64,000 nucleotides of DNA from Pseudomonas benzenivorans (lineage in GTDB: Bacteria; Pseudomonadota; Gammaproteobacteria; Pseudomonadales; Pseudomonadaceae). The stretch's first letter is position 1; every line of letters begins with the position of its first letter. The stretch spans positions 1,860,001 through 1,924,000 of the forward strand of contig NZ_CP137892.1 of the NCBI RefSeq assembly GCF_033547155.1, given 5' to 3'. The translations under genes and the position numbers were made by a program. This document shows positions 56,252-64,000 of this stretch, one piece after another. The notes under the pieces are model-generated. The model searched no databases. It had not been told where the DNA came from and was given only the letters and a program-made list of their open reading frames with translations.

Positions 56252-56806
56252 ATGAGCAGCACGCCCCCAGCGGACTTTCCCGACCTGGCCTTGAGCCACT
56301 TCGAACTCTATGTGCGCGATGTGGCGCAGATGGAGGCCTTCTACACCGCCGGCCTGGGTTTTATCGTCAGCGACCGGGGCGTAGGGCCGGACGCCATGGT
56401 GTTCCTCAGCCGCAATGCCGGCGAGCACCACCAGTTGGTGCTCAATCCCCGTCCATCGCGACGGCCCCAGGACAGCCCGCTGGACCACATCTCCTTTCGC
56501 GTGGCGAATCTGGCCGGCCTGCGCCGCTTCCACCAGGCCTTGAGCGCCGCGGTGGACGTAGCGCTGGAGGCGGTGTCCCACGGCACCACCTGGTCGCTCT
56601 ATTTTCGCGACCCGGAAGGCAACCGCCTGGAGTTGTTCGCCGACACGCCCTGGCACGTCGACCAGCCGTGCAAGTTTGCCATCGACCTGGCCCTCGACGA
56701 CGCGCAGCTGCTGGCTTTCACCGAGCAGCAGATCCGCGCCCGGCCCGGTTTCCGTCCGCTGGAACAGTGGCGCGTGGAGCATGACGCGGCCTTTGATCGG
56801 CGCTGA
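56252..56806 (+). CDS. VOC (glyoxalase/bleomycin-resistance-fold) family protein
   Basis: 184 residues from ATG 56252. LSHFELYVRDVAQMEAFYT at the start, LDHISFRVANLAGLRRFH mid-way and YFRDPEGNRLELFAD give the VOC metal ligands His, His and Glu. It may be a ring-cleavage dioxygenase-like or isomerase enzyme working with the upstream cyclase. Substrate unknown. Confidence 0.85.
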   Translation: MSSTPPADFPDLALSHFELYVRDVAQMEAFYTAGLGFIVSDRGVGPDAMVFLSRNAGEHHQLVLNPRPSRRPQDSPLDHISFRVANLAGLRRFHQALSAAVDVALEAVSHGTTWSLYFRDPEGNRLELFADTPWHVDQPCKFAIDLALDDAQLLAFTEQQIRARPGFRPLEQWRVEHDAAFDRR

Positions 56807-56860
56807 TCGAGGGGGCAGGCTGAGGTATCCTGAACGTTCATTTCTCGCCAAGACCCCGCC

Positions 56861-57274
56861 ATGCTGGTGATCTCCAACAGCGTCCACCTGCCCGACGACG
56901 AAGTCGAGTTGACCGCCATCCGCGCCCAGGGCGCCGGCGGGCAGAACGTCAACAAGGTGTCCAGCGCCGTGCACCTGCGCTTCGACAGCCAGGCCTCGTC
57001 CCTGCCGCCGTTCTACAAGGAGCGCCTGCTGGCGCTGCGCGACAGTCGCATCACCGCCGACGGGGTGATCATCATCAAGGCCCAGCAGTACCGTACCCAG
57101 GAACAGAACCGCAACGATGCCCTGGAACGCCTGGCCGAGCTGATCCGCAGCGCCGGCAAGACCGAGAAGGCGCGCCGGCCGACCAAGCCGACCCTGGGCT
57201 CGAAGAAGCGCCGCCTGGAAGGCAAGAGCAAGCGCGGGGCGATCAAGGCGGGGCGCGGCAAGGTGGACTACTGA
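56861..57274 (+). CDS. arfB: Alternative ribosome-rescue factor ArfB
   Basis: 137 residues. The GGQ motif is at residues 26-28 (GAGGQNVNK), followed by a globular RF1-like domain and a basic C-terminal tail ([12 protein letters not shown]) that enters the empty mRNA channel. It hydrolyses peptidyl-tRNA on stalled ribosomes. The stop codon is part of a terminator stem. Confidence 0.93.
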   Translation: MLVISNSVHLPDDEVELTAIRAQGAGGQNVNKVSSAVHLRFDSQASSLPPFYKERLLALRDSRITADGVIIIKAQQYRTQEQNRNDALERLAELIRSAGKTEKARRPTKPTLGSKKRRLEGKSKRGAIKAGRGKVDY

Positions 57275-57312
57275 GCGCGGCGCCTGCCGCGCGCGGGCAG
57301 GCGCCGCGCTCA
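57272..57312. terminator. Perfect bidirectional hairpin between arfB and cusA
   Basis: 17-base arms TGAGCGCGGCGCCTGCC (57272-57288) and its exact complement (57296-57312), seven-base loop. The left arm begins with the arfB TGA. The convergent cusA-type stop is at 57320, so it serves both genes. Confidence 0.85.
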
Positions 57313-57319
57313 TCGCCGC

Positions 57320-60300
57320 TCAGTCCGCCGCGACCGCCTGCTGCCCGGTGGCCGTGCGGTGCGCCAGATCGCGCCGGCGCAGCAGGCGGTAGGCCGCCGG
57401 CAGCACGAACAGCGACAGCAGCGGCGCTGTGACCATGCCGCCGACCATGGGCGCGGCGATGCGGCTCATCACCTCGCTGCCGGTGCCGCTGTCGAGCAGG
57501 ATGGGCAGCAGGCCGGCGATGATCACCGCCACCGTCATGGCCTTGGGCCGCACCCGCTGCACCGCGCCCTCGCGAATCGCCTCGAGCAGGGCGCGCTCGC
57601 TGCCGTCGCCGGCGTCCTGGCGCTCGCGCCAGGCGTTCTTCAGGTACAGCAGCATAATCACGCCGAACTCGGCGGCGACTCCGGCCAGGGCGATGAAGCC
57701 CACGCCGGTGGCCACCGACAGGTTGTAGCCCAGCAGATAGAGGAACCACACCCCGCCGACCAGGGCGAAGGGCAGGGTGGCCATGATCAGCAGGGCCTCG
57801 CCGACGCGGGCGAAGCACAGGTAGAGCAGCACGAAGATGATCGCCAGGGTGGCCGGCACCACCAGCTTGAGGCGGGCGTTGGCCCGTTCGAGGAACTCGA
57901 ACTGCCCCGAGTAGCTCAGGCTCATGCCCGGCTCCAGCTGCACCTGGGCGTCGACGGCCCGGCGCAGGTCGCCGACCACCGAGGCCAGGTCGCGGCCGCG
58001 CACGTCGATATAAACCCAGCCGGAGGGACGGGCATTCTCGCTCTTGAGCATCGGCGGGCCGTCGCTGATGCTGACCCTGGCCACGCTGCCCAGGGTGATC
58101 TGGCTGCCCTGGGGAGTGTAGATCGGCAACTGGCGCAGGCCGGCCAACGAGTCGCGCCATTCACGCGGATAGCGCAGGCTGATGGGGAAGCGCGCCAGGC
58201 CCTCGACGGTCTCGCCGATGTTGGCGCCGCCGATGGCGCCGGCGACTATGGCCTGCACGTCGGCTATGTTCAGGCCGTGGCGGGCGGCCGCCTGGCGGTC
58301 GATGTCGACATCGACATAGCGGCCGCCGGTGAGGCGCTCGGCCAGGGCCGAGCCGACCCCGGGCACCGTCTTGGCCACCCGCTCCACCGCCTGGGTGGCC
58401 GCGTCGATCTGCGCCAGGTGACTGCCGGCCACCTTGACCCCGATCGGGCTCTTGATGCCGGTGGCGAGCATGTCGATGCGGTTGCGGATCGGCGGAATCC
58501 ACAGGTTGGCCAGACCCGGCACCTGCACGGTGCGATCCAGTTCCTCCACCAGCTTCTCCGGGGTCATGCCGGCGCGCCACTGCTCGCGGGGCTTGAAGGC
58601 GATGGTGGTCTCGAACATCTCCAGCGGCGCCGGGTCGGTGGCGCTCTCGGCGCGGCCGGCCTTGCCGAACACGCGCTCGACCTCGGGCACGCTCTTGATC
58701 AGCCGGTCGGTCTGCTGCAGCAGCTGGGCGGCCTTCTGCGCCGACAGCCCGGGCAGCGCCGTGGGCATATAGAGCAGGTCGCCCTCGTCCAGGGGCGGGA
58801 GGAACTCGCCGCCCAGGTGGCTCATCGGCCACAGCGCGCTGAGCAGGATCGCCAGCGCCGCCAGCAGGGTGATTCCGGGCCGGCGCAGCACGGCGTCCAG
58901 GGCCGGCTGGTAGAGGCGGATCAGCCCGCGGTTGAGCGGGTTGCGCCGCTCGTCCGGTATCCGCCCGCGAATCCAGTAGCCCATCAGCACCGGCACCAGG
59001 GTCACCGACAGCCCGGCCGCGGCGGCCATGGCGTAGGTCTTGGTGAAGGCCAGGGGGCCGAACAGCCGGCCCTCCTGGGCCTGCAGGGTGAACACCGGGA
59101 TGAACGACAGGGTGATGATCAGCAGGCAGAAGAACAGCGCCGGGCCGACTTCCACCGCCGCAGCGGTGATCACCCGCCAGTGATGTTTGCCCTTGAGCTG
59201 CTCGCCGGGGTGCGCGGCGCACCAGGCCTCGATCTTCTTGTGGGCGTTCTCGATCATCACCACCGCGGCGTCGACCATGGCGCCGATGGCGATGGCGATA
59301 CCGCCGAGGGACATGATGTTGGCGTTGATGCCCTGCTGCTGCATGACGATGAAGGCCATCAGGATGCCGACCGGCAAGGAGACGATGGCCACCAGGGAGG
59401 AGCGCAGGTGCCAGAGGAACAGGGCGCAGACCAGGGCGACCACGATGAATTCCTCGATCAGCTTGTGACCGAGGTTCTCCACCGCGCGGTCGATCAGCTG
59501 GCTGCGGTCGTAGCTGGTGACCAGCTCGACCCCCTCGGGCAGGCTCTTCTTCAGCTCCTCGAGCTTGAGCTTGACCGCGGCGATGGCCTGGCGGGCATTC
59601 TTGCCGCTGCGCAGTATCACCACGCCGCCGACCACCTCGCCTTCGCCGTCCAGCTCGGCGATGCCGCGGCGCATTTCCGGGCCGAGCTGCACATGGGCCA
59701 CCTCGCCGAGGGTCACCGGCACGCCGCCGGCGTCCAGGCGCAGGGGGATGGCGCGAAAATCCTCGAGCGTCTGCAGATAACCCGAGGCGCGCAGCATGAA
59801 CTCGCTTTCCGCCAGCTCCAGCACGCTGCCGCCGGTTTCCTGGTTGGCCCGGCCTATGGCCTCGGCGACCTGCTGCTGGGTGATGCCGCGGTTGGCCAGC
59901 GCGATCGGGTCGAGCAGCACCTGGTACTGCTTGACCATGCCGCCGATGGTCGCCACCTCGGCGACGTTGGCCAGGGTCTTGAGCTCGAACTTGAGGAACC
60001 AGTCCTGCAAGGCGCGCAGCTGCGCCAGGTCGTGGCGGCCGCTGCGGTCCACCAGGGCGTATTGGTAGATCCAGCCGACGCCGGTGGCGTCCGGTCCCAG
60101 GGCCGGCTCGGCGCCGGCCGGCAGGCGGTTCTGCACCTGGCTGAGGTATTCCAGCACCCGCGAGCGCGCCCAGTACAGGTCGGTGCCGTCCTCGAACAGC
60201 ACGTAGACGAAGCTGTCGCCGAAGAAGGAGTAGCCGCGCACGGTCCTGGCCCCCGGCACCGAGAGCATGGTGGTGGCCAGCGGATAGGTGACCTGGTTCT

Positions 60301-60484
60301 CGACGATCTGCGGCGCCTGGCCAGGGTAGGGGGTGCGGATGATCACCTGCACGTCGGACAGGTCCGGCAGGGCATCGACGGCGGTGTGCTGCAGCGACCA
60401 GCTGCCCCAGCCCACGGCGAACAGGGTGGCCAGCAGCACCAGGAAGCGGTTGGCCACCGACCAGCGGATCACGGCGGCGATCAT
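57320..60484 (-). CDS. cusA: Copper/silver RND efflux pump CusA
   Basis: 1054 residues, twelve helices, RND heavy-metal class. It keeps the three Met regions that bind Cu(I)/Ag(I) in Cus[11 protein letters not shown] near residue 575, [10 protein letters not shown] near 620 and [17 protein letters not shown] near 670. N-terminal [19 protein letters not shown] is the family mark. ATG overlaps the cusB stop by four bases. It forms a tripartite pump with the next two genes. Confidence 0.93.
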   Translation of the reverse strand: MIAAVIRWSVANRFLVLLATLFAVGWGSWSLQHTAVDALPDLSDVQVIIRTPYPGQAPQIVENQVTYPLATTMLSVPGARTVRGYSFFGDSFVYVLFEDGTDLYWARSRVLEYLSQVQNRLPAGAEPALGPDATGVGWIYQYALVDRSGRHDLAQLRALQDWFLKFELKTLANVAEVATIGGMVKQYQVLLDPIALANRGITQQQVAEAIGRANQETGGSVLELAESEFMLRASGYLQTLEDFRAIPLRLDAGGVPVTLGEVAHVQLGPEMRRGIAELDGEGEVVGGVVILRSGKNARQAIAAVKLKLEELKKSLPEGVELVTSYDRSQLIDRAVENLGHKLIEEFIVVALVCALFLWHLRSSLVAIVSLPVGILMAFIVMQQQGINANIMSLGGIAIAIGAMVDAAVVMIENAHKKIEAWCAAHPGEQLKGKHHWRVITAAAVEVGPALFFCLLIITLSFIPVFTLQAQEGRLFGPLAFTKTYAMAAAAGLSVTLVPVLMGYWIRGRIPDERRNPLNRGLIRLYQPALDAVLRRPGITLLAALAILLSALWPMSHLGGEFLPPLDEGDLLYMPTALPGLSAQKAAQLLQQTDRLIKSVPEVERVFGKAGRAESATDPAPLEMFETTIAFKPREQWRAGMTPEKLVEELDRTVQVPGLANLWIPPIRNRIDMLATGIKSPIGVKVAGSHLAQIDAATQAVERVAKTVPGVGSALAERLTGGRYVDVDIDRQAAARHGLNIADVQAIVAGAIGGANIGETVEGLARFPISLRYPREWRDSLAGLRQLPIYTPQGSQITLGSVARVSISDGPPMLKSENARPSGWVYIDVRGRDLASVVGDLRRAVDAQVQLEPGMSLSYSGQFEFLERANARLKLVVPATLAIIFVLLYLCFARVGEALLIMATLPFALVGGVWFLYLLGYNLSVATGVGFIALAGVAAEFGVIMLLYLKNAWRERQDAGDGSERALLEAIREGAVQRVRPKAMTVAVIIAGLLPILLDSGTGSEVMSRIAAPMVGGMVTAPLLSLFVLPAAYRLLRRRDLAHRTATGQQAVAAD

Positions 60485-61956
60485 GGCTGCACCTCCAGTT
60501 GCTCCAGGCGCTCGATACGCAGGCCCTCATCGCTCTCGCCGACGGCGAAGCGCACCCGGTCGCCGACGCGCAGGCCGCGGGCCAGGGCCGCTTCGGCCAG
60601 GGGGAAGCGCATGGTCATGCCGGGCATGCCGAGGGTCCTGAACGGGCCGTGGCTGATGGTCAGGGCCCGGGCCTCGATCCTCTCGATGCGGCCCTCGGCC
60701 TCGTGCAGGGCCGGCGCCGCCTGGGCGCTCGGCGCGTCCAGGGCCTGGGCCGGCAGCCCGCGCAGGCTGGCCTCGGAGTCCAGCAGGAACTGCCCGGAGG
60801 CGACCACCTGCTGGCCTGCTTCCAGGCCCTGCACGACCTCGACCTGGGCCGTGCTTTCCCGGCCCAGGCGAACCTCCACCGGGCGGTAGCGGCCCTCAGC
60901 CTCGGCCAGCATCACCAGGGCGCGGCGGCCGGTGCGGATCACCGCCTCGTTGGGCAGCAGCAGCGTGTCGGGCTCGCCCGCCCGCTGCAGCCGCACCTGG
61001 GCGGTCATGCCGGGGCGCAGCCGGCCCTGGGGGTTGTCCAGCTCGATGCGCAGGCGCAGGGTGCGGCTGTCCAGGTTGGCCTGGGGCAGCACGGCGTCGA
61101 TCCTGGCCGCCTGCACCTGGCCGGGGAAGGCCGGCAGCCGGACCTCGACGCCCTGGCCGGCGCCGAGCCCGGAGGCCTCGGCCTCCGGCACCGCCACCTC
61201 GAGCCAGACGCGCTCCAGGCCGTTGATTCGGGCCAGCGTCGCGCCGGTGCCCAGGGTCATGCCCTCGCGCACCTCGAGCTCGCGCAGCACGCCGGCGATC
61301 GGACTGGTCAGCGTCCACGACGGCTGCACCCGGCCGCTGCGCTCGACCCGGGCGATCAGCTCGGCGGGCATGCCGGCCAGGCGCAGGCGTTGGCGCGCCG
61401 CCGCCAGCAGCCCGGCGTCGCCGACCGTGCGCAGGGCGAGGAACTCCTCCTGGGCGGCGGACCACTCGGGGACCAGCAGATCGGCCAGCGGGTCGCCGGC
61501 GGCCAGCAGGTCTTCGTTGGCGCGGCGGTAGACGCGCTCGACGAAGCCGCCGCTGCGCGCCTGCACCAGGGCCACGGCGCGGTCGTCGAAGGTCAGGCTG
61601 CCGACCAGTTCCAGCTCGCCGGCCAGGCTGCCGCGGCTGACCGTGGCCAGGCGCATGCCGAGGTTCTGGGTGACGCGCGGGTCGATGCTCAGCGCGGCGC
61701 TGTCGCCCGCGTCGTCGGCGTAGCGCGGCACCAGGTCCATGTCCATGAAGGGCGACTTGCCCGGCTGGTCGAACTTCTGCTGCGGGTACATGGGGTCGTA
61801 CCAGTACAGCACGGCCTTCTCGCCTGGGGCGGCAGGCGCAGCGGCCTGGGTCGGCATAGCGCCGTGCCGTTGCCCGGCGAGCCAGTAGCCAGCGGTGCCG
61901 CCGAGGGCGAGCGCCAGGCCGAGCAGCAGGGTGCCTTTAAGGATTCGAGCGGGCAT
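60481..61956 (-). CDS. cusB: Periplasmic adaptor CusB with fused CusF-like C-terminal domain
   Basis: 491 residues. Signal anchor, a heavy-metal-binding motif [16 protein letters not shown] then [14 protein letters not shown], HlyD-type barrel and helical hairpin, and at about residues 420-491 a CusF-like domain: [18 protein letters not shown]. In CusF the Cu(I) site has Trp at the position where this protein has Met, so the aromatic cap is lost while His and the two Met are kept. ATG shares one base with the upstream stop. Confidence 0.9.
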   Translation of the reverse strand: MPARILKGTLLLGLALALGGTAGYWLAGQRHGAMPTQAAAPAAPGEKAVLYWYDPMYPQQKFDQPGKSPFMDMDLVPRYADDAGDSAALSIDPRVTQNLGMRLATVSRGSLAGELELVGSLTFDDRAVALVQARSGGFVERVYRRANEDLLAAGDPLADLLVPEWSAAQEEFLALRTVGDAGLLAAARQRLRLAGMPAELIARVERSGRVQPSWTLTSPIAGVLRELEVREGMTLGTGATLARINGLERVWLEVAVPEAEASGLGAGQGVEVRLPAFPGQVQAARIDAVLPQANLDSRTLRLRIELDNPQGRLRPGMTAQVRLQRAGEPDTLLLPNEAVIRTGRRALVMLAEAEGRYRPVEVRLGRESTAQVEVVQGLEAGQQVVASGQFLLDSEASLRGLPAQALDAPSAQAAPALHEAEGRIERIEARALTISHGPFRTLGMPGMTMRFPLAEAALARGLRVGDRVRFAVGESDEGLRIERLEQLEVQP

Positions 61957-63209
61957 CAGGGGGCTTCTCCGTAGGCGAAATACAGGCGGGCGCCGGTCAG
62001 GGCGCGTTGTTCTTCGAGGTCGATGTGGCGCAGGCGCGCCTCGATCAGCTCGCGGCGGGCTTCGAGCACTTGGTCCAGCTCGCCGCTGCCGGCGCGGTAG
62101 CCGGCCAGGGACAGCGCCTGCTTCTGCGTGGCCAGCGGCAGCAGGCTGTCCTGGCTGCGCTGCACGGCGCGGTGCAGGCGCCGGTAGTCGGCCAGGTCCG
62201 TGGCCAGCTGCGCGGCATGCTCGCGTTCCAGTGCTTCGCGTTCGGCCTGCACGCGGCTCAGTTCGGCGTGGCGGGCGGCGATCCTGGGGTTCTGCCGGGA
62301 GCCCGGGAACAGCGGCAGGTCGACGCTCAGCTGCAGGCTGACCATGTCGCCGAACTCGCGGCCGCGGCGCTGATAGCCCAGCTCCCAGCTCCAGTCCGGG
62401 CGCTTGTCGGCCACGGCCTCGCGTACCCTGGCCTCGGCCTCCTCGGTCATGGGCGCGAAGGCGCTCAGTTCCGGGTGGCGCTGCAGCCGGTCCTGGTAAT
62501 GCCGGGCGTCGACCGCCCAGTGGGGCAGGCGCCCCTGGGGCGTGCGTTCGGCCGCCTCGCCGATCCAGCGGCGCAGGGTCGCCCGCTGCCGGGCCTGGGT
62601 GCTGAGCAGCTGATCCTCCTGTTCGGCCAGCAGGGCCGCCTCCTGCTTCGGCGCCACGCTGTCGGCCGCCTGGCCGCGGCCGCCGGCGATGCGCGCCTGC
62701 ACCGCCTTGGCCAGCAGGCGGTTCTCGGCGTAGAGGCTGGCGAACAGTGCGAGCTTCTGTTCGACGGCCAGGGCCGAGATCCAGGCCAGGGCGGTTTCCC
62801 GCCTGACCCTGAGGCGCTCGACCTCCAGCTCGGCGTCGGCGCGCCGCAGGCCGGCTTGGGCGACATCGACCCGCGCCTGGCGCTTGGCCCGGTTGGGCAC
62901 CTCCTGCATGAAGCCGACCATCTGCATGGTCATGGGCTCGCGATCCAGGCGGGCGCGGTCGTCGCCCTCGATGGGCACGTTCTGCAGGCCGAGCCGCAGC
63001 TTGGGGTCCGGCAGTTCGCCGGCGGGGATGGCGGCGTGGCGGGCGGCCTCGACGCCGGCCGCCTCGGCGGCCAGGGAGGGGGCCTGGCGTTCGGCCAGTT
63101 CGAGCGCTTCATCCAGGCTCAGGGCGACCGCCCAGGTCGGCAGGGCCAGCAGGCAGGCCACCAGCGCGGCCAGGCAGACGCGCCCGTTGGGGGAACGAGG
63201 TGATCTCAT
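61956..63209 (-). CDS. cusC: TolC-family outer membrane efflux protein (CusC-like)
   Basis: 417 residues with a signal peptide (CLAALVACLLALPTWAVA). Two TolC repeats with long helical stretches. It lacks a clear lipobox Cys at the cleavage site, unlike E. coli CusC. Operon position with cusA and cusB gives the metal-efflux role. Confidence 0.87.
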   Translation of the reverse strand: MRSPRSPNGRVCLAALVACLLALPTWAVALSLDEALELAERQAPSLAAEAAGVEAARHAAIPAGELPDPKLRLGLQNVPIEGDDRARLDREPMTMQMVGFMQEVPNRAKRQARVDVAQAGLRRADAELEVERLRVRRETALAWISALAVEQKLALFASLYAENRLLAKAVQARIAGGRGQAADSVAPKQEAALLAEQEDQLLSTQARQRATLRRWIGEAAERTPQGRLPHWAVDARHYQDRLQRHPELSAFAPMTEEAEARVREAVADKRPDWSWELGYQRRGREFGDMVSLQLSVDLPLFPGSRQNPRIAARHAELSRVQAEREALEREHAAQLATDLADYRRLHRAVQRSQDSLLPLATQKQALSLAGYRAGSGELDQVLEARRELIEARLRHIDLEEQRALTGARLYFAYGEAP

Positions 63210-63309
63210 GTTTGCGACTTCCAGCGATGATCCAGCGCCGCCCGACGGGCAGGCGCACAGGCCGCTGCGCCTGTCAGGGCGTGCAGCGGCGTTCAGGACA
63301 TGACGGGAG

Positions 63310-63651
63310 TCAGGCGCGGGGAGGGCGCCAGAGGCCTTCGGGGGTCGGGGAAGGAATGAAGTCGCCGTAGCGCGCCAGCAACGGGGTGCCGGCCAGGCGC
63401 AGCAGCGGCTTGCCTATCGTCACCTGCAACAGGCTGCCGCCCTGGCACTGCTGGCCGCTCTTGCACAGCTTGCCGCCACTCCGTTCGCCCATCTGCGCAG
63501 CGCAGCAGTCTTCGGCCGAATCCATGGCCATCCCCTCGTGCTGGGCAGCCATGGGGCACGGCCCGGCCTGCACGGCCAGCGCCGCCAGCCCGTTGAGGGG
63601 CAGCGCGAGGCACAGCAGCAGGCAGAGGAGCAGGCGAACGGGGGCGGTCAT
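63310..63651 (-). CDS. Small exported Cys/Met-rich protein
   Basis: 113 residues. A hydrophobic signal sequence (LLLCLLLCLALPLNGLAALAV), then PCPMAAQHEGMAMDSAEDCCA and a second Cys pair in SGQQC. His, Met and Cys suit copper or silver binding. No family is recognised. It sits 100 bases before the TolC-family gene in the same direction, so it likely belongs to the metal operon. Confidence 0.7.
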   Translation of the reverse strand: MTAPVRLLLCLLLCLALPLNGLAALAVQAGPCPMAAQHEGMAMDSAEDCCAAQMGERSGGKLCKSGQQCQGGSLLQVTIGKPLLRLAGTPLLARYGDFIPSPTPEGLWRPPRA

Positions 63652-63672
63652 TGCGGCTTCTGGCGTGAAGGG

Positions 63673-64000
63673 TCAGCGATTATAACCATAGTGCCGGGCA
63701 ATGAAGTGGTCGAGCGACAGCGCCCCGGGGCCCTTGGCCGCCAGCATCAGCAACACGGCCGCCCAGACCCCATGGGTCGGGTAGGCGCCCGGGTAGACGA
63801 ACAGCTGAATCACCAGGGTCATGCCGACCAGGGCCAGGGCGGAGAAGCGGGTGGCCAGGCCGAGCAGGATCAGCAGCGGAAACAGGTGCTCGGCGAAGGC
63901 CGCCATGGACGCGGCCAACTCCGGCGGCAGCAGCGGCACCTGGTACTCGTGTTCGAACAACGGCACGGCCGAGGCGGAGAGCTTGGGCAGGCCGAACTCG
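63673..64000 (-). CDS. DoxX-family membrane protein, N-terminus cut by window edge
   Basis: The frame stays open to base 64000 (108 residues visible); the GTG at 63966 is inside the protein. Helices FAEHLFPLLILLGLATRFSA and LVGMTLVIQLFVYPGAY match DoxX. It ends 22 bases before the Cys-rich gene start. Function in this operon is unknown. Confidence 0.8.
   Translation of the reverse strand, partial: EFGLPKLSASAVPLFEHEYQVPLLPPELAASMAAFAEHLFPLLILLGLATRFSALALVGMTLVIQLFVYPGAYPTHGVWAAVLLMLAAKGPGALSLDHFIARHYGYNR

Noticed and set aside
57359..60889. A 1176-codon open frame on the plus strand opposite cusA/cusB
   Set aside because: High-GC antisense artefact: the minus-strand cusA and cusB are clear homologues, and the plus-strand product is compositionally odd with no family.

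Overview
The window is a high-GC Pseudomonas chromosome segment. Genus evidence: the NAGGN osmolyte operon with its MarR-type neighbour, MnmC, the YheU-family protein, double-domain Pap, WbpM, and REP-like GTAGGA...AGCTTGCT repeats. I cannot name a species. No tRNA, rRNA, CRISPR array or transposase was seen.

Region 1 (1-22771) is an O-antigen (B-band-type LPS) locus. It opens with the 3' end of one chain-length regulator gene, a second complete wzz-type gene, and a beta-CASP metallo-hydrolase gene carrying an in-frame repeat insertion. A visibly AT-rich, mosaic block follows: a lipoprotein, Wzx flippase, a DRE-TIM aldolase fused to an unassigned Rossmann-like module, a KdsB-like CMP-sugar synthetase, a HAD phosphatase, a Wzy polymerase and a GT-B-like transferase with an HP motif. 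Next come the three UDP-L-FucNAc genes (fnlA/fnlB/fnlC type), a WbuB-like glycosyltransferase, a GNAT acetyltransferase, an acyltransferase-3 protein, a DegT aminotransferase, a PglC-like initiating transferase, a frameshifted relic of a WbpL-type initiating transferase, and WbpM. Together these predict a Wzx/Wzy-assembled repeat unit started by a 4-amino-4,6-dideoxy-HexNAc sugar, with L-FucNAc and a CMP-activated ulosonic-acid-like sugar made by an unusual aldolase route. The aldolase route is the most interesting candidate for an undescribed system here.

Region 2 (22866-31890): DUF2784 membrane protein, SDR, MFS transporter, a small hypothetical and a YheU-family protein, then the minus-strand NAGGN osmoprotectant operon (asnO-type amidotransferase, ngg-type synthetase, M42 peptidase) divergent from a MarR regulator.

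Region 3 (31903-46120) is mostly housekeeping: mnmC, polyphosphate:AMP phosphotransferase, a thiolase, a near-perfect hairpin terminator, a small DUF6316-like protein, an EamA transporter, a flavodoxin-fold reductase overlapping fumC, DUF2804, DUF2059, BolA-type, tRNA hydroxylase TrhO, a DsbA-family protein and an ABC exporter.

Region 4 (46491-50570) is a tyrosine/homogentisate degradation operon (hpd, short homogentisate dioxygenase, FAH-family hydrolase, maleylacetoacetate isomerase). Then come an HBM-type chemoreceptor, a DUF457 membrane hydrolase, a LysR regulator divergent from a secreted cyclase-family enzyme with a VOC protein, and arfB.

Region 5 (57320-64000, minus strand) is a copper/silver efflux operon: cusA, cusB with a fused CusF-like tail, a TolC-family outer membrane factor, a Cys/Met-rich small exported protein, and a DoxX-family gene cut by the window end.
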